A DNA stretch of 56,728 bases from Ignavibacteria bacterium (GTDB taxonomy: Bacteria > Bacteroidota > Ignavibacteria > Tepidaquicellales > OLB5): contig JAUQWQ010000038.1 of assembly GCA_030835085.1 (NCBI GenBank), forward strand, positions 1-56,728, given 5' to 3'. Shown piece after piece: positions 17,266 through 25,830 of this stretch. Each line of letters begins with the position of its first letter. Position 1 is the stretch's first letter. The notes beneath the pieces were generated by a model, which was not told the origin of the DNA, ran no database searches, and worked only from the letters and a program-made list of their open reading frames with translations. The position numbers and the translations under genes were made by a program.

Positions 17266-17504
17266 TGCCTAAATTTCCTGTTGATGCGCCAAAAAGAAAA
17301 GTCATTAGAACCCTTGAAAGTTTAGGTTTTAAAATAATAAGGGAAAAGGAGCATATTTCTATGCTTCGCGAAAATCCTGACGGAACAAAGACACCTTTAA
17401 CATTACCAAATCATTCAATAATTAAAGGCTCAACATTAAGAGCAATTTGTACTCAATCCGGTATATCCCGTGATGACTTTATTAAGAATTATAATGAAAG
17501 TTAG
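17265..17504 (+). CDS. hicA: HicA-like mRNA interferase toxin
   Basis: HicA is a small double-stranded RNA-binding-fold toxin that cleaves mRNA. The 79-residue protein has the expected layout: KVIRTLESLGFKIIREKEHI with the catalytic His in KEHISML, then the basic strand and TLPNHSIIKGSTLRAICTQS, ending DDFIKN. Length and motif agree with the family (normally 60-80 residues). It is directly followed, after three bases, by a HAD hydrolase gene. The hicBA pair sits between core genes and not in the island, so it may be a stabilised vertical gene or an old insertion. Confidence 0.9.
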   Translation: MPKFPVDAPKRKVIRTLESLGFKIIREKEHISMLRENPDGTKTPLTLPNHSIIKGSTLRAICTQSGISRDDFIKNYNES

Positions 17505-17507
17505 TTT

Positions 17508-18191
17508 ATGATAAAAGCAGTTGTTTTCGATCTGGATAATACACTCATTGATTTCATGAGGATGAAGAATACGGCAGTTGAGGCAGCTACCAAGGCTATG
17601 ATAGATGCCGGGCTGGACTTTCCGTATAAAGAAATAAGGTCTAAAATTGACGCTATATATAATGAAAAAGGAATTGAGTACCAGCAGGTTTTCGATCAGC
17701 TGCTGAATCATTTCATTGGCAGGATAGATTACAAGATACTCTCCGCCGGAATAGTTGCCTACCGCACGGCACGCGAAGCGGAGCTGAATACATATCCGCA
17801 GGTGATACCGACACTTGTGAAGCTCATCAAAATGGGAATCAAGCTCGGTGTAGTATCAGATGCGCCAAGCAAAGAAGCTTGGCTCAGGCTGACATATATC
17901 GGGCTGCATCATATGTTTGACGGGATCGTTACTTATGATGACTCCCGTGAGCGCAAACCCTCGCCGGTACCGTTTAACCTGATACTGGATAAGCTTGGAG
18001 TAAAGGCAGAAGATGCGATAATGGTCGGTGACTGGGCAGAGCGTGATGTGGTGGGAGCTAAAAGCGTTGGGATGAAGACCGCTTTCGCGAAGTACGGCGA
18101 TACGTTTGATACCAAGGTGCACGGGGCGGATTATGAGATAAACTCCGTAGCGGAGCTTGTGGAGATAGTGAAGAAGGAAAATAAACCATGA
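17508..18191 (+). CDS. HAD-IA family hydrolase
   Basis: A 227-residue phosphatase of the haloacid dehalogenase superfamily, subclass IA. Motif I is VVFDLDNTLID with nucleophile Asp 8 and general acid Asp 10; motif II is the Ser of LGVVSDAPS; motif III/IV are KPSPVPFNLILDKLG and MVGDWAERDVVGAKSVGMKT with the Mg-binding Asp of GDW-ERD. The long alpha-helical cap (about residues 20-95) is typical of phosphoglycolate- or nucleotidase-like members, but the substrate cannot be told. The start is ATG at 17508, three bases after the hicA stop, so it is likely on the hicBA transcript. Confidence 0.92.
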   Translation: MIKAVVFDLDNTLIDFMRMKNTAVEAATKAMIDAGLDFPYKEIRSKIDAIYNEKGIEYQQVFDQLLNHFIGRIDYKILSAGIVAYRTAREAELNTYPQVIPTLVKLIKMGIKLGVVSDAPSKEAWLRLTYIGLHHMFDGIVTYDDSRERKPSPVPFNLILDKLGVKAEDAIMVGDWAERDVVGAKSVGMKTAFAKYGDTFDTKVHGADYEINSVAELVEIVKKENKP

Positions 18192-18444
18192 TTATCATGA
18201 TTAGATGTTAAACATGAATATCAGTATAGTTATTTTGATAAATTAACTTTTTGAAAATAAACTAAAAAGCTGTCAGTGCTGAAGCCTATATGTTTTGTGT
18301 CAGCGTTACCCCGCTATAAATGGCGGGGTTATAAGATTCATATTCGCAGAGAGGTTATTGATCATTTTTTTAATATTCTAACCCCACCCTTCAGGGTGGG
18401 GATTATAAAGTTAAACTAACCGGGCTTTAGCCCTGACCCGTAAT
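18192..18444. repeat. REP-type palindromes on the left flank of the RAYT gene
   Basis: Contains ccccgc/gcgggg palindromes at about 18309-18328 and 18380-18402, spacer, and gggctttagccc at about 18423-18434, ending seven bases before the transposase ATG. The right flank (18866-18927) carries the same two palindromes in inverted order. Confidence 0.8.
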
Positions 18445-18876
18445 ATGTCATTTGTAAGAGTTTGGATCCATGCTGTCTGGGGAACTAAAAATCGTTCTCA
18501 TATCTTAACTAAGGATGTCAGGAAAGTCCTTTTCGGACACATAAAATCAAATGCAAAAGAAAAGGGAATATATGTTGACTATGTAAATGGTTATACTGAC
18601 CATGTACACTGTCTGTTTACATTAAATGCAGATCTGAGTTTATCAAAGACTTTACAACTCATCAAAGGAGAAGCTTCTTTTTGGGCTAATGAAAATAATT
18701 TAGTTGAACCAAAACTTAAATGGGCTGATGATTATTTTGCAGTTTCGGTAAGTGAGTCAATTGTTGATAAAGTGAGAAAATACATCAAGAAACAGGAAGA
18801 ACATCATAAAAAGATGACTTTTCAGGAAGAATACGAGGATTTTATCAAGAAATTCAATTTACAAAGTCAGGGCTGA
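18445..18876 (+). mobile_element. REP-associated tyrosine transposase (RAYT; IS200-like Y1 transposase)
   Basis: Y1 transposases of the IS200/IS605 superfamily cut and rejoin single-stranded DNA at hairpins; the RAYT branch is domesticated and acts on REP repeats. The 143-residue protein begins MSFVRVWIHAVWGTKNRSHI, with the metal-binding HUH motif as H53-V-H55 (TDHVHCLF) and the nucleophile Tyr 113 in KVRKYIKKQEEHHKK. Length and motifs match. The gene lies between REP palindromes arranged as an inverted pair: ccgggctttagccctgac before and gtcagggctgaagcccgg after. Related solo units occur at 1713-1772 and 4200 in the same window, so it is probably active in trans. It is a likely source of the palindrome spread in this genome. 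Confidence 0.93.
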
Positions 18877-18927
18877 AGCCCGGTTGTAATATAACGGCAT
18901 GACCCCCGCCATAAATGGCGGGGTTAA
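18866..18927. repeat. REP palindromes, right flank of RAYT gene
   Basis: The palindrome gggctgaagccc overlaps the end of the RAYT gene, followed by a spacer and cccccgccataaatggcggg. It mirrors the left flank, so together they form an inverted unit. A further hairpin attcccgcctt/cgcgggaat follows at about 18966-18985. Confidence 0.82.
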
Positions 18928-18998
18928 AAGAATCGAAATATAATTGTAATTTAAATTGATAGAAGAGATTCCCGCCTTCGCGGGAATGGACAAAAAAT

Positions 18999-19364
18999 AT
19001 GATAAAAGGCGTAGGAATAGACATAATAGAAGTAGCGCGGATAAAGGGCATCATGGAAAAGTACGGTGATAAGTTCTTTAAGCGTATACTTACCGATAAC
19101 GAGATAGCTTACTGCAAGAAATTCAGTGATTCGGAGCTGCATTTTGCAGGCCGCTTTGTCTCAAAGGAAGCATACAGTAAAGCAATCGGCACGGGGATAT
19201 CAAAAGATTTCGGGTGGAAAGATATTGAGATACTGAACGATGAAAGGGGCAAGCCGTATATAAATCATGTTAAGCAATCGGAATATTCAAAATTTAAGTT
19301 TCATATAAGTATTTCGCATACTAAGGAGTATGGCAGCGCTGTTGTTGTGTGTGAGGAGGCTTAG
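18999..19364 (+). CDS. acpS: Holo-[acyl-carrier-protein] synthase
   Basis: AcpS moves the phosphopantetheine arm from CoA to apo-ACP, activating fatty-acid synthesis. The 121-residue protein has GVGIDIIEVARI (Mg-binding Asp 8), then FAGRFVSKEAYSKAIGTGI (catalytic Glu in KEA), and the terminal ISISHTKEYGSAVVV motif. Length is normal for the trimeric bacterial AcpS. It is isolated from other fatty-acid genes, with REP sequence upstream and the convergent DUF1460 gene downstream. Confidence 0.95.
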   Translation: MIKGVGIDIIEVARIKGIMEKYGDKFFKRILTDNEIAYCKKFSDSELHFAGRFVSKEAYSKAIGTGISKDFGWKDIEILNDERGKPYINHVKQSEYSKFKFHISISHTKEYGSAVVVCEEA

Positions 19365-19444
19365 GCAAATATCAAATAACAAAAACCAAATAGCATAGTA
19401 TCAACACTGTACTCTATACACTTTATACACTCAAAACACTTGTT

Positions 19445-20329
19445 TTACACATCCATTGGTCTTGCGACCATAATGCCGGTTTTCTTTGAATCCCCTGCTA
19501 CATATTCCTGCAGTTCCTCGCCGGAAATTATCACACGTTTGCTTTTGCTTGAAGCATGCATGAAGTATGTGCCGCCGCCTTCTTTGTAAACATAGCCGGT
19601 GTGGGTAACATCGAGTCCACCGATGCTTGTTGTTGTAGCAATAATATCCCCAGTCTGCATCTGGTCATATGATTTCGAGATATCCTTTGTAGGTATGTAA
19701 TAGTAATACCGCGAATTGATAGCATTTTCTGCGGCTACAATGCCATCCAGCTCACTGCTGTTTGTTAATTGTTTATATGATTTGGTATGGGTTGACATAA
19801 AATCGATATTTTTATTGTACGAAACACCGCCAATATCAGCGGTAATGTTCTTAACAATGCCTTTATCTTCATTATTGGTTATCCAGTCACAGAAATAATG
19901 CAGGCGGCTTGAATAACCGTCAATTTTACCATCGCGGTAGCGTACTTTTTTGAGCTCAGCCTTGTAATCATCAAAACTTGTTTTACCCTGCTTAATACAG
20001 CGGGCAAAAACCAGGCAATTTTCCACGAAAGTTACGCAATCGAGTCCCGTTAGGTTTACTACCAGACTCTCGCTCATATTCTTGTCCAACGTACCCGCGA
20101 CGTAGTCAGTATCTATAAATGACTTCCCAACTTCAGCAATAGCATCGCCAATTGACATTGATTTCACATCGCCGTCAATTAAAAGCTTGAATTTCTTCTT
20201 GCATATTACCTCGTCGTAATCATCCCAAAACGGGTTAGCCATTGATTTAAGCGTATGCGGCACTGAGCTTAAAAATATAGCACTTAAAGCCGATGTTTTA
20301 ATGAAATTTCTGCGTGTTATCTTTGACAT
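19445..20329 (-). CDS. DUF1460 (N-acetylmuramoyl-L-alanine amidase-like) protein with Tat signal
   Basis: DUF1460 proteins have an NlpC/P60-like papain fold and are thought to cleave cell-wall peptides in the periplasm. The 294-residue protein begins MSKITRRNFIKTSALSAIFL, a twin-arginine signal with RRNFIK. The catalytic Cys lies in TGLDCVTFVENCLVFAR, and the likely His in VTHTGYVYKEGG; a conserved SSRLHYFCDWI segment lies between. The arrangement is complete, so the enzyme is likely active. It is downstream of dnaB on the same strand (19 bp) and may be co-transcribed with that operon. Confidence 0.86.
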   Translation of the reverse strand: MSKITRRNFIKTSALSAIFLSSVPHTLKSMANPFWDDYDEVICKKKFKLLIDGDVKSMSIGDAIAEVGKSFIDTDYVAGTLDKNMSESLVVNLTGLDCVTFVENCLVFARCIKQGKTSFDDYKAELKKVRYRDGKIDGYSSRLHYFCDWITNNEDKGIVKNITADIGGVSYNKNIDFMSTHTKSYKQLTNSSELDGIVAAENAINSRYYYYIPTKDISKSYDQMQTGDIIATTTSIGGLDVTHTGYVYKEGGGTYFMHASSKSKRVIISGEELQEYVAGDSKKTGIMVARPMDV

Positions 20330-20348
20330 AAATTATCCAATTTTCAAA

Positions 20349-21806
20349 TTAAAATGGTGCATCCTGCGGAGCGTAATATGAAGGCTCTGCATCCCTTGCC
20401 CTGTTTGTGAACATAGCGTAATTGTGAATAAACGTCAGCTTGGCTTCGCCAATAGGACCGTTACGCTGCTTACCGACAATTACTTCTGCCAAACCCTGTA
20501 CTTCATGGAATTTTGGGTCATCCTTGCTGATATATACTTCGGGTCTGTTAATGAAGATAACCACGTCAGCATCCTGTTCAATAGCGCCGGATTCCCTTAA
20601 GTCAGATAGCTGCGGGCGTTTTTCTTTGCCTGCGCGCTCTTCCACCTTACGGCTTAACTGGGATAACGCCACTACAGGGATATCAAGTTCCTTAGAAAGC
20701 TGCTTTAAACCTCTAGTTATGTAAGCAATTTCAAGATGCCTGTCAAGATTACCCTTGTTGGATACTTCCATTAGCTGGAGGTAATCAACCATTATCATAT
20801 CAATGTTCTGCAATGCCTTCATCCTGCGCGCCTTGGAGCGTAATTCAAGCAGACTAAGCGGTGAAGAGTCATCAATTACCACGTTAATCTTGCTGCTCAT
20901 AAGCCGTGGAGTCTGTTTGGCAATCTTAGCCCAGTCTGATTCCGGCAGACGACCAGTTTTAAGCTTCGAAATATCTACCTTTGATTCAAGGCAAATGAAC
21001 CTCAATGCAAGCTCGCGGTTACTCATTTCAATCGAAAATATGCCGATATTCTTGCCATGCTCAACTGCGGCATTCCTTGCGAAGTTAAGCGCCAAAGCTG
21101 TTTTTCCGTGCGAGGGTCTGCCTGCTATAATAATTAACTCAGATTTCTGGAAGCCGCCTGTTAAAGCATCGAGCTCATCATAACCGCTGGGTACGCCAAA
21201 TACTGTTGCACCTTTTTCATGGCGCTCGTGTATTGACTCAACATACTCCATGGTATCGCGCACTTCATCTTTAATGTGAGTATAATTTTTCTTCTGCAGG
21301 TAATTTGTTACTTCAAGTATTTCCTGCTGCGCTTTATCAAGCAGGCTCTCTGTATTCATTGTGGGATCGTAACACTGCTCATTAAGTGAATATGTAAGCA
21401 GTATCATATCACGCTTTATCCAGTTTTCGAGCACTTTATTTGCCGAAAACACAATACTTTCCTGTGAGGAGAACGCTGTGGATAGCTCCGCCAGGTAATA
21501 TGAACCGCCTACGGCGTCATACTCACCCCGTGATTTAAGTTCTTCGGAAAGCGTTATAATATCCACCGGTTCGTTCCTATCCCTCAGGTCGCTTATTGCC
21601 CTGAAAATGAGTCCGTTTGCATTGACATAAAAATGCTTGGGCTTTAAAATTGTTGTAACGGCATCAATTAACGCATTATCAATTATCATACCGCCCAGTA
21701 TGTTCATTTCAAGCTCACGGCTGTGAGGCGGAATTTTTCCGCCGTAGAGAACCTCATCGGGGATATTACTTATTTCTGTAATATTGTTTTTACTTTTTCT
21801 TGCCAA
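20349..21806 (-). CDS. dnaB: Replicative DNA helicase DnaB
   Basis: DnaB is the hexameric 5'-3' helicase at the replication fork. The 485-residue protein has the N-terminal primase-interacting domain (IPPHSRELEMNILGGMIID), then the RecA-like motor with Walker A IIAGRPSHGKTALAL, Walker B IDMIMVDYLQLM, and the conserved ISQ-like VVALSQLSRKVEERAGKRP-type loop and QDADVVIFINRPE. No intein is present. The start is a TTG at 21804-21806 (LARKSKNN in place of Met); an ATG is not available before the first conserved residues. It forms part of a minus-strand run with UDG, coaBC, rpoZ, gmk and yicC. Confidence 0.96.
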   Translation of the reverse strand: MARKSKNNITEISNIPDEVLYGGKIPPHSRELEMNILGGMIIDNALIDAVTTILKPKHFYVNANGLIFRAISDLRDRNEPVDIITLSEELKSRGEYDAVGGSYYLAELSTAFSSQESIVFSANKVLENWIKRDMILLTYSLNEQCYDPTMNTESLLDKAQQEILEVTNYLQKKNYTHIKDEVRDTMEYVESIHERHEKGATVFGVPSGYDELDALTGGFQKSELIIIAGRPSHGKTALALNFARNAAVEHGKNIGIFSIEMSNRELALRFICLESKVDISKLKTGRLPESDWAKIAKQTPRLMSSKINVVIDDSSPLSLLELRSKARRMKALQNIDMIMVDYLQLMEVSNKGNLDRHLEIAYITRGLKQLSKELDIPVVALSQLSRKVEERAGKEKRPQLSDLRESGAIEQDADVVIFINRPEVYISKDDPKFHEVQGLAEVIVGKQRNGPIGEAKLTFIHNYAMFTNRARDAEPSYYAPQDAPF

Positions 21807-21826
21807 TTGTACTGTTATGCCTTCTA

Positions 21827-22675
21827 TTAAGTATTCTTTTCTGATTCAAGTTTTTTGCCGGTCATTTCTTCGTAAAGAGCTTTGAACTGCTGCATATCTT
21901 CCCAGGTTGGGCGTTTCCAGTTAGGGTTTCTTAGCAATGCCGCCGGGTGGAAAGTTATCATAAGTTTCCAGCCCTTATAATCGTGTACCTTACCCCGTAA
22001 TTTATTCAAAGGTTCCTTAGTTTTCAAGAGAGTTTCCGAAGCCACTTTTCCCAGCAAAAGCAACAACTTGGGATTTATGAGCTTAAGCTGCTTATCCAGA
22101 TAGGGGCGGCATAATTCAGCCTCGTCGGGGGCGGGATTCCTGTTGCCCGGAGGGCGGCACTTTAAGATATTAAGAATAAACACTTCTTCGCGCTTGAATC
22201 CAGTAGCTTCGAGAATCTTGTTTAACAATTGCCCTGCCCTGCCAACAAATGGCTCGCCCTGTGCATCCTCATCAGCACCCGGTGCTTCGCCAATTACAAC
22301 AACATCAGCTTTGGGGTCACCCACACCGAATACAAAATTGGTTCTTAGCTTGCTCAAACCGCACTTGGTGCATGTGTTTATTTTTGCATTAAGCTCATCA
22401 AGAGTTTCCGCAAATTCCCATTCTTCACGTTTTATATTTTCATTGCCAAAAATATCAATTTCAGCAACTGCACTTTTATCTTTTACAACTACAGATTCTG
22501 GTTTCTTTTTTATTACTCTTGGTTTTGGTGCTTCATTTTCAACTGATTGAGTACTTACCTTAGCAATTTCGGGAATATCTTTATCGATATAAAGCTTACC
22601 TGCATAGAACCTGTCAAAATTCTTTATGATATTTTCAGTATCGGCAATTAATGTCTTTATCTTATCGTTGCTCAA
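21827..22675 (-). CDS. Type 4 (family 4) uracil-DNA glycosylase, Fe-S containing
   Basis: Removes uracil from DNA, starting base-excision repair. The 282-residue protein has an approximately 100-residue N-terminal Lys/Glu-rich linker and then the UDG domain: [16 protein letters not shown], with Cxx[21 protein letters not shown] (motif 1 with catalytic region), and [20 protein letters not shown], supplying the other two cysteines of the 4Fe-4S cluster. HPAALLRNP is the second active-site motif. Four cysteines of the cluster are all visible. The length is greater than archaeal homologues because of the N-terminal tail. Start is TTG at 22673-22675. Confidence 0.94.
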   Translation of the reverse strand: MSNDKIKTLIADTENIIKNFDRFYAGKLYIDKDIPEIAKVSTQSVENEAPKPRVIKKKPESVVVKDKSAVAEIDIFGNENIKREEWEFAETLDELNAKINTCTKCGLSKLRTNFVFGVGDPKADVVVIGEAPGADEDAQGEPFVGRAGQLLNKILEATGFKREEVFILNILKCRPPGNRNPAPDEAELCRPYLDKQLKLINPKLLLLLGKVASETLLKTKEPLNKLRGKVHDYKGWKLMITFHPAALLRNPNWKRPTWEDMQQFKALYEEMTGKKLESEKNT

Positions 22676-22678
22676 TTA

Positions 22679-23893
22679 TTACAGTGTTAAAATTTTATCA
22701 AGAATATTGCCTGCCGCATCAAACTTTGACATTTTGGGATACTCAGTCTGGCTGCCTTTGTTATCAATTATCGTTATCACATTTGTATCAGTCTTAAAGC
22801 CTGCACCATCTACTTTTGGGTTATTCACAACTATCATATCTAGATTCTTCTTCTCAATCTTACCCTTTGCGTAGTCAATTTCATTTTCGGTTTCAAGCGC
22901 GAATCCAACAAGCTTATATTCAGATTTGTTTTTGCCGAGGTATTCCAGTATATCAACAGTCTTTTCAGTTTCAATGGTCATATTACCGGCAGTTTTCTTG
23001 ATCTTACCCTGCACAATTGATTTAGGCTTATAATCCGCAACAGCGGCGGACATAATTACAACATCTTTCGCCTTTAAATTATCCTTTACTGCATTAAACA
23101 TTTCTTCGGCTGTGTTGATATCGATTCTGGTTACGTTACGGGGTGTTTTAAGCATTGTGGGTCCCGTTACAAGCGTTACATCTGCTCCGCGCTGCGCAGC
23201 AGCCATAGCAAGACTAAAACCCATTTTACCGCTTGAATGATTTCCTAAAAATCTGACATCATCAATTGGTTCATAAGTCGGACCCGCAGTAATAAGTATC
23301 TTCTTACCTTCAAGATCTTTTTTGGCACCACTAAGTAATTTTAAAGTATGCTGATAGATAGTTTCAGGTTCGGGAAGTCTGCCGATACCGCTCAGACCGC
23401 TGGCAAGCTCACCTGATTCAGGTTCAATTACCCAATAGCCAAGCTCCTTTAACGCGGATACATTCTTTGAAGTAGCTTCATTCAGATACATATCTTCATC
23501 CATTGCGGGTGAAATAAGCACGGGTGAACGAGCAGAGAGCACAGTAGCAGTCAGAAAATTATCACTGATACCGTGAACTATCTTTGCAATTGTATTAGCG
23601 GTTGCGGGAGCAATTACAAATACATCTGCCCACATTCCCGTATAAATATGCCATGTCTTTGTTTCCACTGTTTCTGACCTGTTGGGGTCAACTTCGGGAA
23701 ACATGTTTATCATTACTTCATTGCCTGATAGCGCTGAAAGGGTTACGGGTGAAACAAAATTTAAAGCGGAGGGCGTCATTATTACTTTGACTTCCGCTCC
23801 GCTTTTTTTATACAATCTTACAAGCTCACAGCATTTATACGCTGCAATACCGCCTGAGATACCAAGTAATATTTTCTTTCCTAATAATTCCAC
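22679..23893 (-). CDS. coaBC: Bifunctional phosphopantothenoylcysteine decarboxylase / synthetase CoaBC
   Basis: CoaBC makes 4'-phosphopantetheine from phosphopantothenate in two steps of CoA synthesis. The N-terminal flavoprotein domain starts with ILLGISGGIAAYKCCELV and holds the active-site His and MDEDMYLNEA segment; the C-terminal synthetase domain starts near residue 195 with ILITAGPTYEPIDDVRFLGN and includes SSGKMGFSLA and AAVADYKP. Full length at 404 residues. The start is GTG at 23891-23893. It is placed between rpoZ and UDG in the operon, an order common in this phylum group. Confidence 0.96.
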   Translation of the reverse strand: MELLGKKILLGISGGIAAYKCCELVRLYKKSGAEVKVIMTPSALNFVSPVTLSALSGNEVMINMFPEVDPNRSETVETKTWHIYTGMWADVFVIAPATANTIAKIVHGISDNFLTATVLSARSPVLISPAMDEDMYLNEATSKNVSALKELGYWVIEPESGELASGLSGIGRLPEPETIYQHTLKLLSGAKKDLEGKKILITAGPTYEPIDDVRFLGNHSSGKMGFSLAMAAAQRGADVTLVTGPTMLKTPRNVTRIDINTAEEMFNAVKDNLKAKDVVIMSAAVADYKPKSIVQGKIKKTAGNMTIETEKTVDILEYLGKNKSEYKLVGFALETENEIDYAKGKIEKKNLDMIVVNNPKVDGAGFKTDTNVITIIDNKGSQTEYPKMSKFDAAGNILDKILTL

Positions 23894-23965
23894 GTTTTGT
23901 GTGTGATTTGGTATTTACACATTTACCGGAAACAATACCGGTAAGTGTATGCGGTATAATCAAAA

Positions 23966-24268
23966 TTAATCTTCCGGGTTTTCGTTCCTTATTCTGAACT
24001 CAAGGCCGTCTGCAAGCAATTCATTAAGACCTGATTCAGTGGTTTTGGGCCTCTGTTCAAACTCAACGCTGATATTCATCTTATCTTTGCTTACAACAGT
24101 ATCATCACTGTCATCATCAGCCTTGATAAGAGGCTCAACACGCTGGTTGTATTCAAGCTTCTGCTCGTCGTTTATCTGTCTTGCGCGTTTAGCCGCAACA
24201 ACAACAGCTTCGTAGATATTCCCTGCTTTTGATTCGACTTCTTCAATTTCAAGAGGGGTTATTTTCAT
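23966..24268 (-). CDS. rpoZ: RNA polymerase omega subunit (RpoZ-like)
   Basis: Omega helps assemble and stabilise RNA polymerase. The 100-residue protein has the family core EVESKAGNIYEAVVVAAKRARQINDE followed by the conserved KLEYNQR. The tail is extended and acidic. The gene follows gmk, as in many bacteria (gmk-rpoZ order), 11 bp away, and a clear Shine-Dalgarno sequence AAGGAGC lies before the ATG. This RBS shows that the organism uses SD sequences, unlike many core Bacteroidia. Confidence 0.88.
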   Translation of the reverse strand: MKITPLEIEEVESKAGNIYEAVVVAAKRARQINDEQKLEYNQRVEPLIKADDDSDDTVVSKDKMNISVEFEQRPKTTESGLNELLADGLEFRIRNENPED

Positions 24269-24279
24269 TTTATTGCTCC

Positions 24280-24828
24280 TTAAGCTATATATTTATTTAT
24301 AATTTTTTCTGTTTCACTAACTGCTTTATCAATTCCCGCGCTGTTATCTACAATGTAGTCGAACTTATGCTTCAATTCAGATTCCATTTTGATCCTTGAA
24401 GAGCGTTTCTCTATTTCCGCTTCAGTTTCAGTATTACGGTTCTTTAGCCTGCTTACCAGAACTTCGTACGGAACATCGATAAAAACCGTAACAGCTTCCG
24501 GGTAAAGGTCTTTAATATTCAGCGCTCCTTTTACATCAACATCCAGTATCATGATATCTTTACTGTTCAAAAAAGGCTCAACTTCGCTTTTTAAGGTACC
24601 GTAAAAATTGCCGTGCACTTCTTCTGTTTCTATGAATTCGTTATTTGCTTTCCTTTTATTGAATTCATCAACGGAAATAAAATGATAGTCTTTTCCGTTG
24701 GTTTCCGTTGGCCGCTTTTTCCTGGTTGTGGCAGAAACCGAAAAACTGACAGCAGGAAATTTTTTAAATAATTCCCTGATAATTGTTGTTTTACCGGCTC
24801 CGCTTGATGCGCAAATTACAAAGAGCAT
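24280..24828 (-). CDS. gmk: Guanylate kinase
   Basis: Phosphorylates GMP to GDP in nucleotide metabolism. The 182-residue protein has a P-loop CASSGAGKTTIIRELF, a GMP-binding segment SVSATTRKKRPTETNGKDYH and FYGTLKSEVEPFL, and the lid region RLKNRNTETEAEIEKRSSR. Length is normal. It is in the minus-strand operon yicC-gmk-rpoZ; the 83-bp gap upstream of gmk to yicC may include a promoter. Confidence 0.96.
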   Translation of the reverse strand: MLFVICASSGAGKTTIIRELFKKFPAVSFSVSATTRKKRPTETNGKDYHFISVDEFNKRKANNEFIETEEVHGNFYGTLKSEVEPFLNSKDIMILDVDVKGALNIKDLYPEAVTVFIDVPYEVLVSRLKNRNTETEAEIEKRSSRIKMESELKHKFDYIVDNSAGIDKAVSETEKIINKYIA

Positions 24829-24911
24829 ATTGGCGTAATTCTAAATATCGTGATTTTTTTGGTTTATTAAAAGTCGATTAAAAAGCCTTTGAAAACCTGA
24901 TTTCAGCCTGA

Positions 24912-25793
24912 TTATTCAATATTTGCAAGCTGCTCTTTGATCTTTTCAAGCTCTTCTTTCATTTCAACCACATACTGTGATATTGATGAGCTGTTGGATT
25001 TAGAAGCAATTGTGTTAATTTCCCTGTTGATTTCCTGTACAAGGAAGTTAAGCCTGCGGCCGGAAAGCTCTTTCTGCTTAACGTTATTCCTGAAATAATT
25101 GATATGTGACTTAGCCCTTATCACTTCTTCGGTTATATCAAGCCTGTCGCTTATCATAATAAGCTCATACTCAAGCCTGTTGTTATCAGCCTGTATATTT
25201 GCTTCGTTGATAAGGTTACTTACCTTATCCATCATCTTCTTTTTTGTTTCAGCAACGTTATTTACCGAGAGCTTAACTACAATATCAAGCTTCTTTTCAA
25301 TCGAAGCAAGTCTGGAGAGGATATCCTTTTCAAGTACTTTCCCCTCTTTGGCTTTCATAACAACAAGATCACTAACAGCGGCAGCAATTATTTTTTTTAT
25401 TTCATTCCAGTATTCAGCCAGGTCATCGTTATTATCGCCTTTGAAAATTTCCGAGAACTTTAAAATATGCTCAAGCTTTATTTCTTCCTTTATTCCCGTG
25501 GTTTTCTTTATGCCGGTAAGAAGTTTGTGATACTCCTTTACCGCTTCGGGTTTTACCTGCAAAGTGACTTCACTGACCGTATTTTTTTCAATTGAAAGCT
25601 GCACTGAAATTTTTCCGCGTGATACTTTTTGGCTGATAAGCTCCCTGATCTCGGATTCTTTATCAGAAAATACCATCGGCAGACGGCATGATACTTCGAG
25701 ATATTTGCTGTTGATACTTCTTAATTCCGCGCTTACTTTTAATTTCTTCAGGCTTTTGGAAGCTTTCCCGAAGCCTGTCATACTGATTATCAT
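24912..25793 (-). CDS. yicC: YicC/YloC family protein (endoribonuclease-like)
   Basis: YicC proteins are reported to be endoribonucleases that act on structured RNA. The 293-residue protein has the N-terminal YicC_N signature MIISMTGFGKASKSLKKLKV followed by ELRSINSKYLEVSCRLP, and the C-terminal DUF1732 domain with EANIQADNNRLEYELIMISD and GRRLNFLVQEINREINTIAS, ending SQYVVEMKEELEKIKEQL. Full length. Gene order yicC-gmk-rpoZ is widely conserved. Confidence 0.95.
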   Translation of the reverse strand: MIISMTGFGKASKSLKKLKVSAELRSINSKYLEVSCRLPMVFSDKESEIRELISQKVSRGKISVQLSIEKNTVSEVTLQVKPEAVKEYHKLLTGIKKTTGIKEEIKLEHILKFSEIFKGDNNDDLAEYWNEIKKIIAAAVSDLVVMKAKEGKVLEKDILSRLASIEKKLDIVVKLSVNNVAETKKKMMDKVSNLINEANIQADNNRLEYELIMISDRLDITEEVIRAKSHINYFRNNVKQKELSGRRLNFLVQEINREINTIASKSNSSSISQYVVEMKEELEKIKEQLANIE

Positions 25794-25830
25794 ATATTAT
25801 AATATTTATGTTATGCTTCTTTTATTAGTT

